Source: Phyto melanocephala
Lineage: Eukaryota; Arthropoda; Insecta; Diptera; Rhinophoridae
Direction: 5' to 3'
DNA: 64,000 nt
Assembly: GCA_941918925.1 (NCBI GenBank)
Contig: OW799236.1
Span: 64,132,685-64,196,684 of the forward strand
A model generated the notes under the pieces. That model was not told the DNA's origin. It was given only the letters and a program-made list of their open reading frames with translations, and searched no databases. Shown piece after piece: positions 12,001 to 21,960 of the stretch (positions are counted from its first letter, which is position 1; every line of letters starts with the position of its first letter). The position numbers were made by a program, and so were the translations under genes.

Positions 12001-12730
12001 ATACTTTTCTTAGACACACCCTCCATGTTGACCATACCAAAATTTAAATGTCAGCCCTAATAACTACTTAAATAAAAATAAAAATTACTATTTATAAATA
12101 CATTAACTGCCCCCATACTTTTGACTTCATCTTTTGTAATAGTAACAAAAATGACAATTCAAAATTCCATATTTTAGGATTAATTTAATCAAGAAGTAAA
12201 TTATATTTATATATATTTTTTTTTAATATTTTGTATTACGTTGAAACAGCAAGTATTTTTTTTTAATATCCTTGAAGTTTAACTTATATTAATAAATCTT
12301 AGTCACCTTAAGATTAAATTATTAATTTGTTTAATGTATTTAATAATATTATAATGAAAGTGGTGATATATTTGCAAATAACACAGGTCAACAGCAAAAA
12401 ACGAGTTTGATAACCACTATTTGATTTGATGCATCATGGATACCTAGTACAAAAATGGGTAAATTTTTCAATTTGGTTAATTCAAGATTTTTTTAACCGC
12501 TGCTCCACATAATCAATAATAACTCGAAAACGGTTAGTCCGATATTCTTAAAATAAACTTTGAAAAATTTAGATCTACATAGCCTTTAATCCGTTTATAT
12601 ATTGCGTTTTTATCGGCTCTGTAGTTTCGGAGTTACAATAAAAAATTAAAGCAAAAAATATATTTTTTACGTGAAAATATCAATTTTTTGTTTTCAAAAA
12701 ATCATGAGAAATTGTAAACGACAAAAACTT
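9046..12730. other. Intronic sequence, nothing recognised
   Basis: About 3.7 kb of AT-rich DNA without exons of spir character, transposon ends or RNA genes that I can support. Confidence 0.4.
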
Positions 12731-12974
12731 TTCAAATTTATTACTTTATCGCAAAGCCACATGTAGCAAAAAGGTCAAAAAGGATTTTTCCGAAAAATTT
12801 TTCTAGGAAAAGAACTTTAATTACTCAATTTGATGTACATATATCAAACAAAAAACTAAAATTTTGTAAAAATGTAATTGTAAATAAACTCGAAAGGAAT
12901 TAACCGATTTTTATGATCGATATCTTATTTTATTTCTATTACATGTGGCTTTGCGATAAAGTAATAAATTTGAA
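12731..12974. repeat. Perfect 35-bp inverted repeat around a 174-bp spacer
   Basis: TTCAAATTTATTACTTTATC continues with GCAAAGCCACATGTA at 12731-12765; the exact complement is at 12940-12974. Perfect arms of this length imply a recent origin or a retained hairpin. No transposase or clear duplication flanks it. Confidence 0.7.
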
Positions 12975-13279
12975 CAATTTTTGCCGATGCAACTTACTTT
13001 TTGTCTAACATTTTTCCCACGATGTCAACAAGCGCCGGATGACAGTTGAGAGATGCGTAATACACTTAAATTAGCAAAAAAAAAAAATTTAAATTATTTT
13101 TAAATTTGAATTTTGAGAAATGAATGGTATGTGTAAAAATGTGAGATTTGTGAATGTGCTAATACTTATGTGTGCATTCTAATATGGATAATGTATGTAT
13201 GAATATAATTATATGACAGAGGTTTAATAGTATTAAAGTTTTTCTAGTGTAATTATGGCCTGGTGTACTATATACATAT

Positions 13280-14271
13280 CAGAGCTGTAAATGATTGCAA
13301 TCGATTTAATTGCAATCACATGATTTCGCTTTAATGATTGCAAATTTTTTGATTGCATTCAAAATCGTAAATTGATTTCATGATTTCAATTTGAATATGA
13401 TAAAAACGATTGAATCAATTTTTTGAAATCAATTTATATATAAATTGATTGCAATCAAATTTGATTGCAATCAATTTGATTGCAATTACTATTATCAAAT
13501 CCAGTAATTGCAATCAAAGTTAAATCAGAATCGTTCTTTTCAAATGAAAAATGGCAATTTTTATTTACAAAGTTTTGTAAAATTGGTAAACATTATTTCT
13601 AATTGCAATCAGTTCTTCCGTAGAAAAAAAAATGCAAGAAAGGACTAACAAACCTACGTTTTTCATGTCATTTTGGAGCCGATAAGTTTTAGTTGTTATT
13701 ATCTAATATCCTCTACTTTGCAAAATTGCAAAGAATTCTCTTTTCAACGCATTCAAATAATTTGTTGCTTTTGTTGTTTTTTTTATAAATACAGTAATTT
13801 GTTTTTATTATTTTTTAAGAAGTCGAAGTAAGATGAAATAAAATAATTTTGTGCTTTTGTTGTTTTTTTTTTAATAGTTGTTGTTTTTTTATTATTTACT
13901 TAGACGTAGGCTGGAACAAAATAAATTGTTGCTTTTGTTTTTTTATAAATACAGTTGTTGTTTTTTTTTATTATTTACTTAGAAGTGATTTCAAGGGAAT
14001 TTATTGAAATCACATGATTTCAAGGGAACTTGTTGAAATCACATGATTTCAACAAAAATTTGATTGCAATCGAATTGATTGCAATTAAATTAATTGCATT
14101 CAATGATTTCTAAAAAAAATGATTTCAAAATGATTGCAATCAAAAAATATTGCAATTTTGACAAGATTTCATTTTGAAATCTGAAATCATTTAGAAATCA
14201 AAGAATGAAATCAGTTTGGTTGAAATCACTTTGATTTTAATGTCAATTGATTGCAGCTTTTTACAGCTCTG
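13280..14271. mobile_element. Non-autonomous hAT-type element with TTGATTGCAATC subterminal repeats
   Basis: The ends are CAGAGCTGTAAA (13280) and TTTACAGCTCTG (to 14271), flanked on both sides by the 8-bp direct repeat ATACATAT (13272-13279 and 14272-14279). An 8-bp duplication and a CAG-type end are hAT hallmarks. Inside both ends is a dense array of GATTGCAATC, TTGATTGCAATCA and TGAAATCA-type motifs in both orientations. The centre has three diverged tandem units of about 80 bp (13750-13990) with TTGTTGCTTTTGTT. No transposase frame is present in its 992 bp. Confidence 0.85.
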
Positions 14272-14279
14272 ATACATAT

Positions 14280-15830
14280 ATATGTGTAGGGTGCTTACTT
14301 TAAATGACAACTTTAATAAATACTAATTAAGGTGACCAAATTAAAATTAATCCAAAAACTAATTATGAATTTAAAAGAAGAAATAAGTATAATAAATAGA
14401 TAGTTGAATTGAAAATTAAATATTTAACATAATTTTTAATTTAGAATTAAAATATACAAAAGTATATGTATATGTTTTCAATTTAAATAACAAAAAATAA
14501 TAATAATAATCTGTACTTAGTTGAAATAAGACAAAAATAGGTCAAAAGACAGGATAACAAAACAATATTTAATTTATAATTTTAATCGTGACTAAATTTT
14601 GACTCTCATGGCAACCTTATTATTATATAATTGTATTTAAGAAGTCACGATCCGGAAAAATTTAGCAATAATTTATTATCTTCGTGTGAAAAGGAAAATG
14701 TTGTCTTTAAATAATGAAAGGCTCTTGTTTTTTTTCATACACGATGCTGGTTGTACCAACTGAAGTAGAATAATATTTTATAATACAGCCACTGCTTAAA
14801 TTCACCTACATATATATTTCTTAAAAAAATTTCTTTTTCTTATTCTCTCCATTGGCTATTCTTGATTTAATTACCACCTTAATTAATCATTAAAATTTCT
14901 GAATTAAATTACATATATTGTTCCTGACAATAAAATAAACAAAATTTTCCAAGGCTTAATAAAAATATAAAAAAAAATTTATATTCAATATAACCAGTAG
15001 AGTTTGAATACACCCGAACAAAATTATTAGTACAAACAAATATAATATAATAGAGGAATTAACTATGTAAGCCATAAAACACAATTCCTGTAGAACAGTG
15101 CTTATAAAATTACAAAAGAAAGATAACAGATTTTTAATTGCTAACGATTTCAAGTATGTTTAATTATATGACTACCACTACAAATATACAATACTATTTC
15201 GACATATTTAATATTTAAGGATAACAGTAATAATAACCATGTTGTATGCAGTTAAACATTTTACTTAAATACGTAAATAAATCTTAACATTGAAATGGAA
15301 ATGATCTTTTTGTTTATTTGTATTATTTTTTAAACAAAACAAAGAAAAACAAAATATATAGACATAATAATTATTAACTCACACTGTGCTAGATTTTTGA
15401 AAAGCTTAAAAGCTTTTATATACAAAGCTCATTTATAAAATTTCTCACCTCAATACTCTTTTCTTAACTACACAAGCGCATAAACCGTTACATGTAGTAA
15501 ACACCTTCTGGAACGCATTGAAAACGCAACATTGTTGTGTGTCTGTTTAAAACAACAAACTGCCACACTCAGTTGTAGATTGAATGTGGTAAAAAGTTGA
15601 CATATTATTTTATTGTTTAGAAAAAATAATAAATAAGAAAATTATAAATATAAAGTAATAAGCAATAGTTGAATTAATAAGCAACACAAGTTATTTAGGT
15701 CTGACTAGTACAATAATATCTAAAAATATCACCCATAAAGAAATTAAGCCCCTAAAAATATGCAAACATTTAGCCTGTATGTGTTCTAAACGTGAATGTC
15801 CTTCTTTATATGCATTTCAAGTCTTTTTTC
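14280..15830. other. Intronic sequence, nothing firmly recognised
   Basis: AT-rich. TAAGGTGACCA near 14330 and TGGCAACCTTA near 14608 are a weak inverted pair that could bound an old MITE; not supported further. Confidence 0.35.
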
Positions 15831-16190
15831 GTTTTCATCTTTTCGATCGATAGTGAGTAAAAATTAACGGGGAAAAAAGTAAATTTTCCAAAATAAAGAA
15901 ACAAATGTCATGTGTGTCAAAAAGAAAAACAAACAAACGCAAACGAACGAATATTAGAAAAAAGGAACGTCGTGAAAGTGAAATTAAACCTTCTTCAAGT
16001 TGGTTGATGGTGGTGGTGCTGTTGCTTATGGTAATGATGAAAAATTAGAATTTACCCAAAACAAATGAAGTGTTTTAAACAAGTCATTAATTAGATGAAT
16101 GACTAATGCATTTGCCAAAACAGTATTTGCAAAAAAATGTTTTTAGCTAAAAAAAAAAAAAAACAAAATTATTAAATCAGTACGTTTTCC

Positions 16191-16461
16191 ATGAATCTCC
16201 AAGTGTCAAATGCACCACAACAAAGAAAATATAAAAATAATTATAAAATGACTACAACCACCGGTTATAAAGTGTCTCCGAACAAGACGAATAAATCAAC
16301 CCCAACAACACGTGCTTCCGATTGCGTTGATGAGGCCAGTGATGCATCGTTGTATTGCAACCAAGAACCATTACCCACACCAAGAGCAGCGCCCCGGCCA
16401 CGCTTAAAAAATTCAACGTCATCTATTGCTATTGCAGCACCAACACCAAAACCTCGTTCAG
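16191..16461 (+). CDS. spir: spir alternative first coding exon (short, SpirC-like isoform)
   Basis: An ATG at 16191 opens 90 codons plus one base, ending at the donor G|GTAAAC (exon end 16461, phase 1). Spliced to 47686 it reads APTPKPRS-V-LPPFAKTT in frame, exactly as the upstream exon at 451 does (DR-L-LPPFAKTT). The peptide is low-complexity and basic-polar (Thr, Asn, Pro, Ala), with PTPRAAPRPRLKN and APTPKPRS proline motifs. A second ATG at 16248 (AAAATGACT, better fly start context, MTTTTGYKVSP) may be the true start. The resulting protein would lack KIND and WH2 motifs but keep Spir-box and FYVE, as known for Drosophila SpirC. The promoter and 5' UTR probably lie in the preceding few hundred bases. 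The alternative, an internal cassette exon, is unlikely because no matching acceptor extends the frame upstream. Confidence 0.72.
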
Positions 16462-16575
16462 GTAAACTTCTTTAATAAAACATACTTAATTATTAAGTAC
16501 AAGGCAAAACATTAAACATATTGTTGAAAAGAATACTTACGTTTAGGGCAGAGTTTTAAAGTAATGCTATTTTGT

Positions 16576-17538
16576 TTATATGATAGAAAAAGGGTAATTC
16601 CGTGTGAAATTTATACAATTTTTATTTTCGTGAGCTATATAAATACTCTGATCTGTTATATTTGGAATTGCTAATATACGATAGGAAAATGCCAACGACA
16701 TATAATGTTGAAAATACATTGTGCTTGTAAATTTAACAAAAATAATAAAACCTGTGTATAAAAGAAATTGTCGGAGCTCTACAGCTTTCCACCTTAAAAT
16801 GTATTTGAAAGAACGAGATTTTCGGCCAAACTCTCGTGGTATGTAAGTAGAAAACGATGATATTACTAAAGACATTTGTTGTTTAGTGGCGCAAGATAGT
16901 TGCTTAATAGTTTTTTTTTTTAGTAAGAACAGAAGCATTCGTTTCATAACTTCTAAATCTACCAAGTGTACAACATCGAGTTGGCAATCAGATGTCATAT
17001 TAGTATCTGCATTTTCTGCCATTTTATATGGTGAAATTGTTTTAAGTGAAAATGTTTATCGGTTCTATCGTTGAAATCTCTACAGAGGTTCTATATGTGG
17101 TAGATCGGCACATACTAACACCTTTTTGATCACATTTGCTACATCCGTTTAAAGAATTAAAACTTTTTGTTCCACAAACAACCGCACACGCAGGTGAATC
17201 GCTTAAATACGCTCTAATTTTAAAACTATATAAACGTCTCCCAATCGGAATGCCTTCCGGTTTTAACGTTTTTATTTAGTTCACAAAATCATACAGATAA
17301 ATATTAATATGGGATGGTTTACTTATTTCTACGTAACTTCCGCTTGAAAACACGTTTACATTGGGCATATAGACCAAAGTCCATTATCGCTACTTTTAAA
17401 TAAGGAAACACCTTCAATTCCTATGTCCAAAATTATTTCTTTAATATTTTCATTTATACTTGTATTCTCCATTTTATTATTTTTATTATTTTTGACGCCA
17501 ATATCGATATACGAACGAGGTGATACTGTTCTTTTCAT
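16576..17538 (-). pseudogene. Decayed transposon gene (CACTA/EnSpm-like protein family, class uncertain)
   Basis: Read on the minus strand from 17538 down to 16576, three conserved blocks of a protein widespread in animal transposons appear in order but in broken frames. First (17538-17356) comes IGIEGVSLFKSSDNGLWSIC. Next, near 17270-17100, comes GIPIGRRLYSFKIRAYLSD followed by ACAVVCGTK and CSKC, a Cys-containing finger-like stretch. Last (17022-16576, 148 codons open) comes VVHLVDLEVMKRMLLFLLKK and YIPREFGRKSRSFKYILRWK with ELRQFLLYTGF. Family members usually read as one long protein, so frame shifts and stops mark this as dead. It lies 115 bp downstream of the alternative spir exon, in opposite orientation. 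The superfamily name is my recollection and could be wrong; the transposon origin is more certain. Confidence 0.6.
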
Positions 17539-17693
17539 TAACGAATCTGGTTTTCCAGCTAGTTAGGAAACACTTAAGGGAACGTTCAAGTTTTTGGACT
17601 TTAAAACAACAAAATTTCTCTATTGGCACATTTTTCATATTTTATTTATCTTTTTAATTTTGGTTTTCCACTATAGTTCAAAGAAAGTATTAA

Positions 17694-18022
17694 GCTTGGT
17701 TTTCACTATGTAATTTTTGTTGTCAAATTGTCCAAACTGTTGGCAATTGTATGAAAACGGGTTGTCATATGGCGTCATCTATGTTTGCAGTCAGTTATGC
17801 ACAGTTAAACTGACAAATAAGTGAAAACGCCAAATTTCAGTTTGTCAGCAGATATGGCAGCATTTTTTTTCAAAGTAAATTTGACAAGTTGTCAATTATT
17901 TTTGTTTGTCGTTCGTCAGTTTTTTTTGTCAGTTTTTAAAATGCAGTGAAAACGCATTTGACGCAAACGGACGAGAATTCATTTGAGGCAGTTTTTGTTG
18001 GCATTTCATATGAAAACCAAGC
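17694..18022. mobile_element. TTAA-flanked MITE
   Basis: The 12-bp ends GCTTGGTTTTCA (17694-17705) and TGAAAACCAAGC (18011-18022) are exact inverted repeats, and each is bordered outside by TTAA (17690-17693, 18023-18026). TTAA duplication suggests piggyBac-type mobilisation, although the ends do not start CCC. The interior is rich in GTCAGTTT, TTGTCA and GTGAAAAC motifs; no coding. Confidence 0.75.
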
Positions 18023-18059
18023 TTAACACATATTAGACAAAAATTCAAAGAACACACAA

Positions 18060-18731
18060 GCAAATCGGTTTTAAACCAACTGAAATACAACTGCTTCGGT
18101 GTTCTTATCAAAACATTAAAAATATTTGGGAGCAGATCGGTATTGAAGAACAGAAATATCGGCCCATAAAACACTGAGACATTATAAAAAAATATACCAT
18201 ATCGTCTTTTCGTATCACATTAATACAAACTGGATGAAAGTTGGTTCGAATCCCATTTAATATAAAATTTTTTTAAATTTTTAAGACATACATATGTATA
18301 TACATAAACTCAATTTATAATTTTGCAATGGGATGTTTTTAAGCGGATAAAATCAGTATAAAGATAATGAAACTTATACATATGTATGTAAGTATGTATG
18401 TACGTATTTCATATTAATGAGATGATACAATGAACTATAAAAAATGCAAATCTAAGATATATGTAATTTTTTATTATTATTTATTTTTTTTTATGAAGCA
18501 TACACCTATTAATTATATACTGTATATAAATATGCGTTTCTTAATCTTTAATTAAATCGGCAAACAAATGCAAACTATAAAGTAAGGTTGGTAGTCTACT
18601 AGTTATGTCACTGAACTACAGAACCAAAGGAAGCTAGTTCGAATCCACCGCGTAGGCCAAATTTTTCCTTATTTTCTTTTTCTATTTTTTTTTTAATTAT
18701 TAACACATACATAAACTTATTTCATAATATG
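18060..18731 (+). mobile_element. DINE-1-like subfamily B, 5' portions interrupted by the BEL insertion
   Basis: GGGAGCAGATCGGTATTGAA, a GGTTCGAATCCCA box (18243-18255), AACTCAATTTATAATTTTGC and GTACGTATTTCATATTAATG match the middle of the subfamily B copy at 49842-50393. A second partial unit from about 18560 has TAGTTCGAATCCACC followed by a T-rich tract and ACATACATAAACTT. The expected 3' end is on the other side of the BEL block (30910-31134). Confidence 0.65.
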
Positions 18732-19079
18732 TGTTACTGCCGCCACTGTCATATTTATTTACATCAGTTATTAATTATCTTGCTTTAGTTTCTCCTTCTG
18801 TATATAATACATTTCTTACACTTAATGCATGTGTGTATATGTAAACATGTATATACATTTATTAATACTATTTATTGCCGTTTTAATAACGGCACTATCT
18901 GGTGATCTTACTGCTTAAAAAATAAATTGTTTTCAATACAAAAGTATTGTTAAACTTATCAAGCAGTAAGTCAAACAAATTGTTTTAAAGCTACTTATCC
19001 TACAACATAAAGTGAATTAAATAAAATTAAAGTTGCTCTTAAAACTTGTTTTTGCTTGATTGCTTAATTGAAGACCACA
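18732..19079 (+). repeat. BEL 5' LTR
   Basis: It starts TGTTACTGCC and ends GAAGACCACA (TG...CA). A TATA-like TATATAA is at 18801-18807 and an AATAAA at about 18920. Two structured parts stand out: TGCCGTTTTAATAACGGCA, and a stem CTTACTGCTT/AAGCAGTAAG (18907-18916 and 18961-18970) enclosing CAATAC-AAAA-GTATTG. Confidence 0.95.
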
Positions 19080-19098
19080 GTTCTTTAAAACAATTTGT
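18975..19098 (+). promoter_or_regulatory. LTR segment complementary to the primer-binding position
   Basis: ACAAATTGTTTTAAAG (18975-18990, in the LTR) is perfectly complementary to CTTTAAAACAATTTGT (19083-19098), which starts three bases after the LTR, where a primer-binding site normally lies. No sequence there matches the usual TGG start complementary to a tRNA 3' end. The same pair occurs in the second unit (24890-24905, 24998-25013). It may be a structural stem or a self-primer. Confidence 0.6.
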
Positions 19099-19212
19099 GG
19101 TAAATTAATATAAAAATTTTATCGATTCAATTGAAAGTGTCTCATTGAGAATAAAGAGAATTCGCTAGCAAATATATTAAAATCTATTAGTGCTTCTAAA
19201 TTAGGCAAAATA

Positions 19213-21960
19213 ATGTCGGAAGCAGATTTTAATTGCAATAAATGCGAATTAAAGGATACGGAACGTATGGTGCAGTGCGATTACTGTGATAAGTGGTTCC
19301 ATTTTGAATGTGTCGGAGTAAATAGTGACATAGCAAATATCAGCTGGAATTGCTCTTGTGGAAATGATCAACCTGTGCATATTAAAAATATTCCGTCTAC
19401 AGAGACCCAACAATTAATGCCGACAGACATTCAAGCAGACCCTTCTACCAGCCACGCAACTAGACCCTTTACAGATGTGCCCGGTTCGTCGTTTAGGGGT
19501 AATAGTGCACAACCACTTAGTAAAAAAAATGCTGTCCCTGAAAAAGGTGCATACAAAAAAGCACAAAAGACACCAATGCAAGATCACGGAAATAGCAACG
19601 TAAATGTACTAGGTGAATCAGTGAGGGCTACTGCAAAAACAACAGGCGTAGGTGACCAATACGTAAAAGTAAATTACAGCAATCTTGGTGTCTCAAACAC
19701 GTCATCCAGTTTGTCTTCATATACACAATTACAACTACAGATGTTAGAAGAAGAAAAAGAGCTACAAAGGAAATATTTGGAGAAAAAATATAGTATCCTT
19801 TCGCAAGGTGATGTAAGCCAAAATTCAAATTCCTTTGTATGTGTCTCTTCTTTTCAGCCCACGGCATTCCAAATTGCGGCCAGACAAGTGATACCAAAAG
19901 AGTTGCCAAATTTCGATGGCAATCCAGAAGATTGGCCCCTATTTATTAGCAACTTTAGAAACAGCATAGAAATTGCGGGTTACACTGATGGCGAAAACTT
20001 AATGCGGTTGCAGTCTTGTCTACGCGGTCGTGCAAAGGAACTGGTAAAAAGCAAATTGCTTATTCCGTCAATGGTAAATGAAATTATTGAAACACTAGAA
20101 ATGTGCTTCGGTCGCCCAGAACATATTTTAGACAGCATGATAGAGAAAGCTACGAAAATACCACCACTTAAGGACAGGCTCGACAGCCTCATCGAATACG
20201 CGCTCACTGTAAGAAATATCTGCTCCACGATGGAGGCGTGTAATTTAAACGCTCATTTAAATAATACGCTGCTGGTGAAGACGTTGGTCGATAAATTACC
20301 TAATAATCAGAAGCTAAGTTGGGCAATGCATATAAAGGATGAGAAGATCCCCGTAGTAAAAAATTTTAGTGACTGGCTATATAAAATAGCCGCTGCTGCA
20401 AGCCAGGTCGCGACCCCTATAGTTAACAAAAACAAAGCATCGGTTAACACCCACTTAGAGCAAATTAGCAACAGCAAACTAACTTGTATTTTTTGTAAAA
20501 GTGAACAGCACAAAATCCAAAATTGCGGTGAATTTCAATCTTTAAATTTAGATGCAAAATGGATCTTCGTAAAAGATAATAAATTGTGCCGCCAGTGCCT
20601 GAATTCTCATCGGCGTAAGTGTTTCTCAAAAAAAGTATGTAATGTAAGCAATTGTACTGCAAAACATCATCCCTTGTTGCACAAATACACAATGTCGCCA
20701 AATTCGAATCACATTAAGGCAGTAACACATTCGGGTAATGGAAGTGTAAATGCACATCAAGAACATAATCAAAGCAAACAGTGCTTCAGAATTCTGCCAA
20801 TTCGCATACATTACAATGGCGGTACACTGGTAACGTTCGCATTTTTAGATGAAGGCTCATCCGTTACCCTAATAGAGCAAAACCTTTTCAAAAAATTGGG
20901 TATTCAGGGCAAACAAGAACCTCTGGAGCTGCGATGGACCGGCGATACTACCCGATCCGAACAAGATTCTTTTAAAATTAATATAGAAGTATCCAGCACC
21001 AAAAACAACAGCCGGTTTACACTTTACGATGTACATACGGTAAATAACCTTGGTTTACCCACACAATCTATTAATTTCAACGACGTTGTAAGAGATAACC
21101 CATATCTAAAAGGTCTACAAATAGAATCATATAAAAATGCTAAGCCAATGATTCTAATTGGTCTCAATAATTGGAGAGTCGCGGTCCCCTTAAAGATTAA
21201 AGAAGGCAAACGTCACCAGCCCATTGCAACCAAAACACGCCTAGGGTGGACCCTGCAAGGTAGTGGCACATATTTGAACCAAATTTCTTCGCTTAATGTA
21301 CACATGTGTGAATGCGAGAAGCGCTATAGAGCATTACATGATGAAGTCAAAGAATACTTTGGTATAGAAATGGCTCAAGAGAAGACCATTTTGTCTTCTG
21401 AAAACGACAGAGCAATGCAAATTCTTAAAAGCACCACCATTAAGAAAAATCAGCAATTCGAAGTCGGGTTACTTCGGAAAGATGAAGTCCCGCAATTACC
21501 AGGGAGTTATGAGGTCGCTTGTCAACGCCTAAAATGTCTGCAAAGGAAATTTAAAAAAGACCCAGAACTACAACAGATAATGCAAACCGAAATCGACAAA
21601 CTATTATCCAAAGGTTACGCTCGCAAAGTGCCGGAGTCACAAACGTGTACAGGTGAAGGTCGTACGTGGTATCTTCCAATTTTTGTCGCTCTTAATCCGA
21701 ATAAACCTGGTAAAGTTCGCCTGGTGTGGGACGCAGCAGCAAAATCAGGCAATAAGTCACTAAATGACTTTCTGATAAGCGGTCCCGATTTATTTACGTC
21801 ACTTTTTAATATTTTAATCGAATTTCGCGTAGGCCAAGTAGCTATTTGTGGTGACATCGCTGAGATGTTTCATCGCATAAATGTAAGAGATGAAGACATG
21901 CACGTTCAACGATTTTTGTGGTTCGAAAATGGCAACAGTCAATCTAATGCGTGTACGTAA
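19213..21960 (+). CDS. BEL Gag-Pol, first part (copy 1), frame broken at its end
   Basis: 915 codons. Residues 8-49 form a PHD-type finger (Cys 8, 11, 22, 25, His 30, Cys 33, 47, 49). A Gag region of DUF1759 type follows at about 225-390 (ELPNFDGNPEDWPLFISNF). A CX2CX4HX4C zinc knuckle is at 425-438 and further Cys/His at about 458-490. The aspartic protease motif LDEGSS has its Asp at 546. Reverse transcriptase starts at about 770, with RLVWDAAAKSG near 836 and the first catalytic Asp in CGDIAEMF near 880. The frame then runs into TAA at 21958-21960 where the RT domain should continue; the continuation lies in the -1 frame. The first ATG after the LTR was taken as start. It is a capsid and polymerase precursor for copying the element; as it stands it would be cut off within RT. 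Confidence 0.93.
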   Translation: MSEADFNCNKCELKDTERMVQCDYCDKWFHFECVGVNSDIANISWNCSCGNDQPVHIKNIPSTETQQLMPTDIQADPSTSHATRPFTDVPGSSFRGNSAQPLSKKNAVPEKGAYKKAQKTPMQDHGNSNVNVLGESVRATAKTTGVGDQYVKVNYSNLGVSNTSSSLSSYTQLQLQMLEEEKELQRKYLEKKYSILSQGDVSQNSNSFVCVSSFQPTAFQIAARQVIPKELPNFDGNPEDWPLFISNFRNSIEIAGYTDGENLMRLQSCLRGRAKELVKSKLLIPSMVNEIIETLEMCFGRPEHILDSMIEKATKIPPLKDRLDSLIEYALTVRNICSTMEACNLNAHLNNTLLVKTLVDKLPNNQKLSWAMHIKDEKIPVVKNFSDWLYKIAAAASQVATPIVNKNKASVNTHLEQISNSKLTCIFCKSEQHKIQNCGEFQSLNLDAKWIFVKDNKLCRQCLNSHRRKCFSKKVCNVSNCTAKHHPLLHKYTMSPNSNHIKAVTHSGNGSVNAHQEHNQSKQCFRILPIRIHYNGGTLVTFAFLDEGSSVTLIEQNLFKKLGIQGKQEPLELRWTGDTTRSEQDSFKINIEVSSTKNNSRFTLYDVHTVNNLGLPTQSINFNDVVRDNPYLKGLQIESYKNAKPMILIGLNNWRVAVPLKIKEGKRHQPIATKTRLGWTLQGSGTYLNQISSLNVHMCECEKRYRALHDEVKEYFGIEMAQEKTILSSENDRAMQILKSTTIKKNQQFEVGLLRKDEVPQLPGSYEVACQRLKCLQRKFKKDPELQQIMQTEIDKLLSKGYARKVPESQTCTGEGRTWYLPIFVALNPNKPGKVRLVWDAAAKSGNKSLNDFLISGPDLFTSLFNILIEFRVGQVAICGDIAEMFHRINVRDEDMHVQRFLWFENGNSQSNACT

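Noticed and set aside
14327..14625. MITE bounded by TAAGGTGACCA and TGGCAACCTTA
   Set aside because: The inverted match is short and imperfect, and no target duplication was found.
18600..18662. Functional tRNA gene
   Set aside because: TTCGAATCC and a D-arm-like GGTAGTCTAC are present, but T-arm and acceptor pairing fail, and it sits within a repeat.
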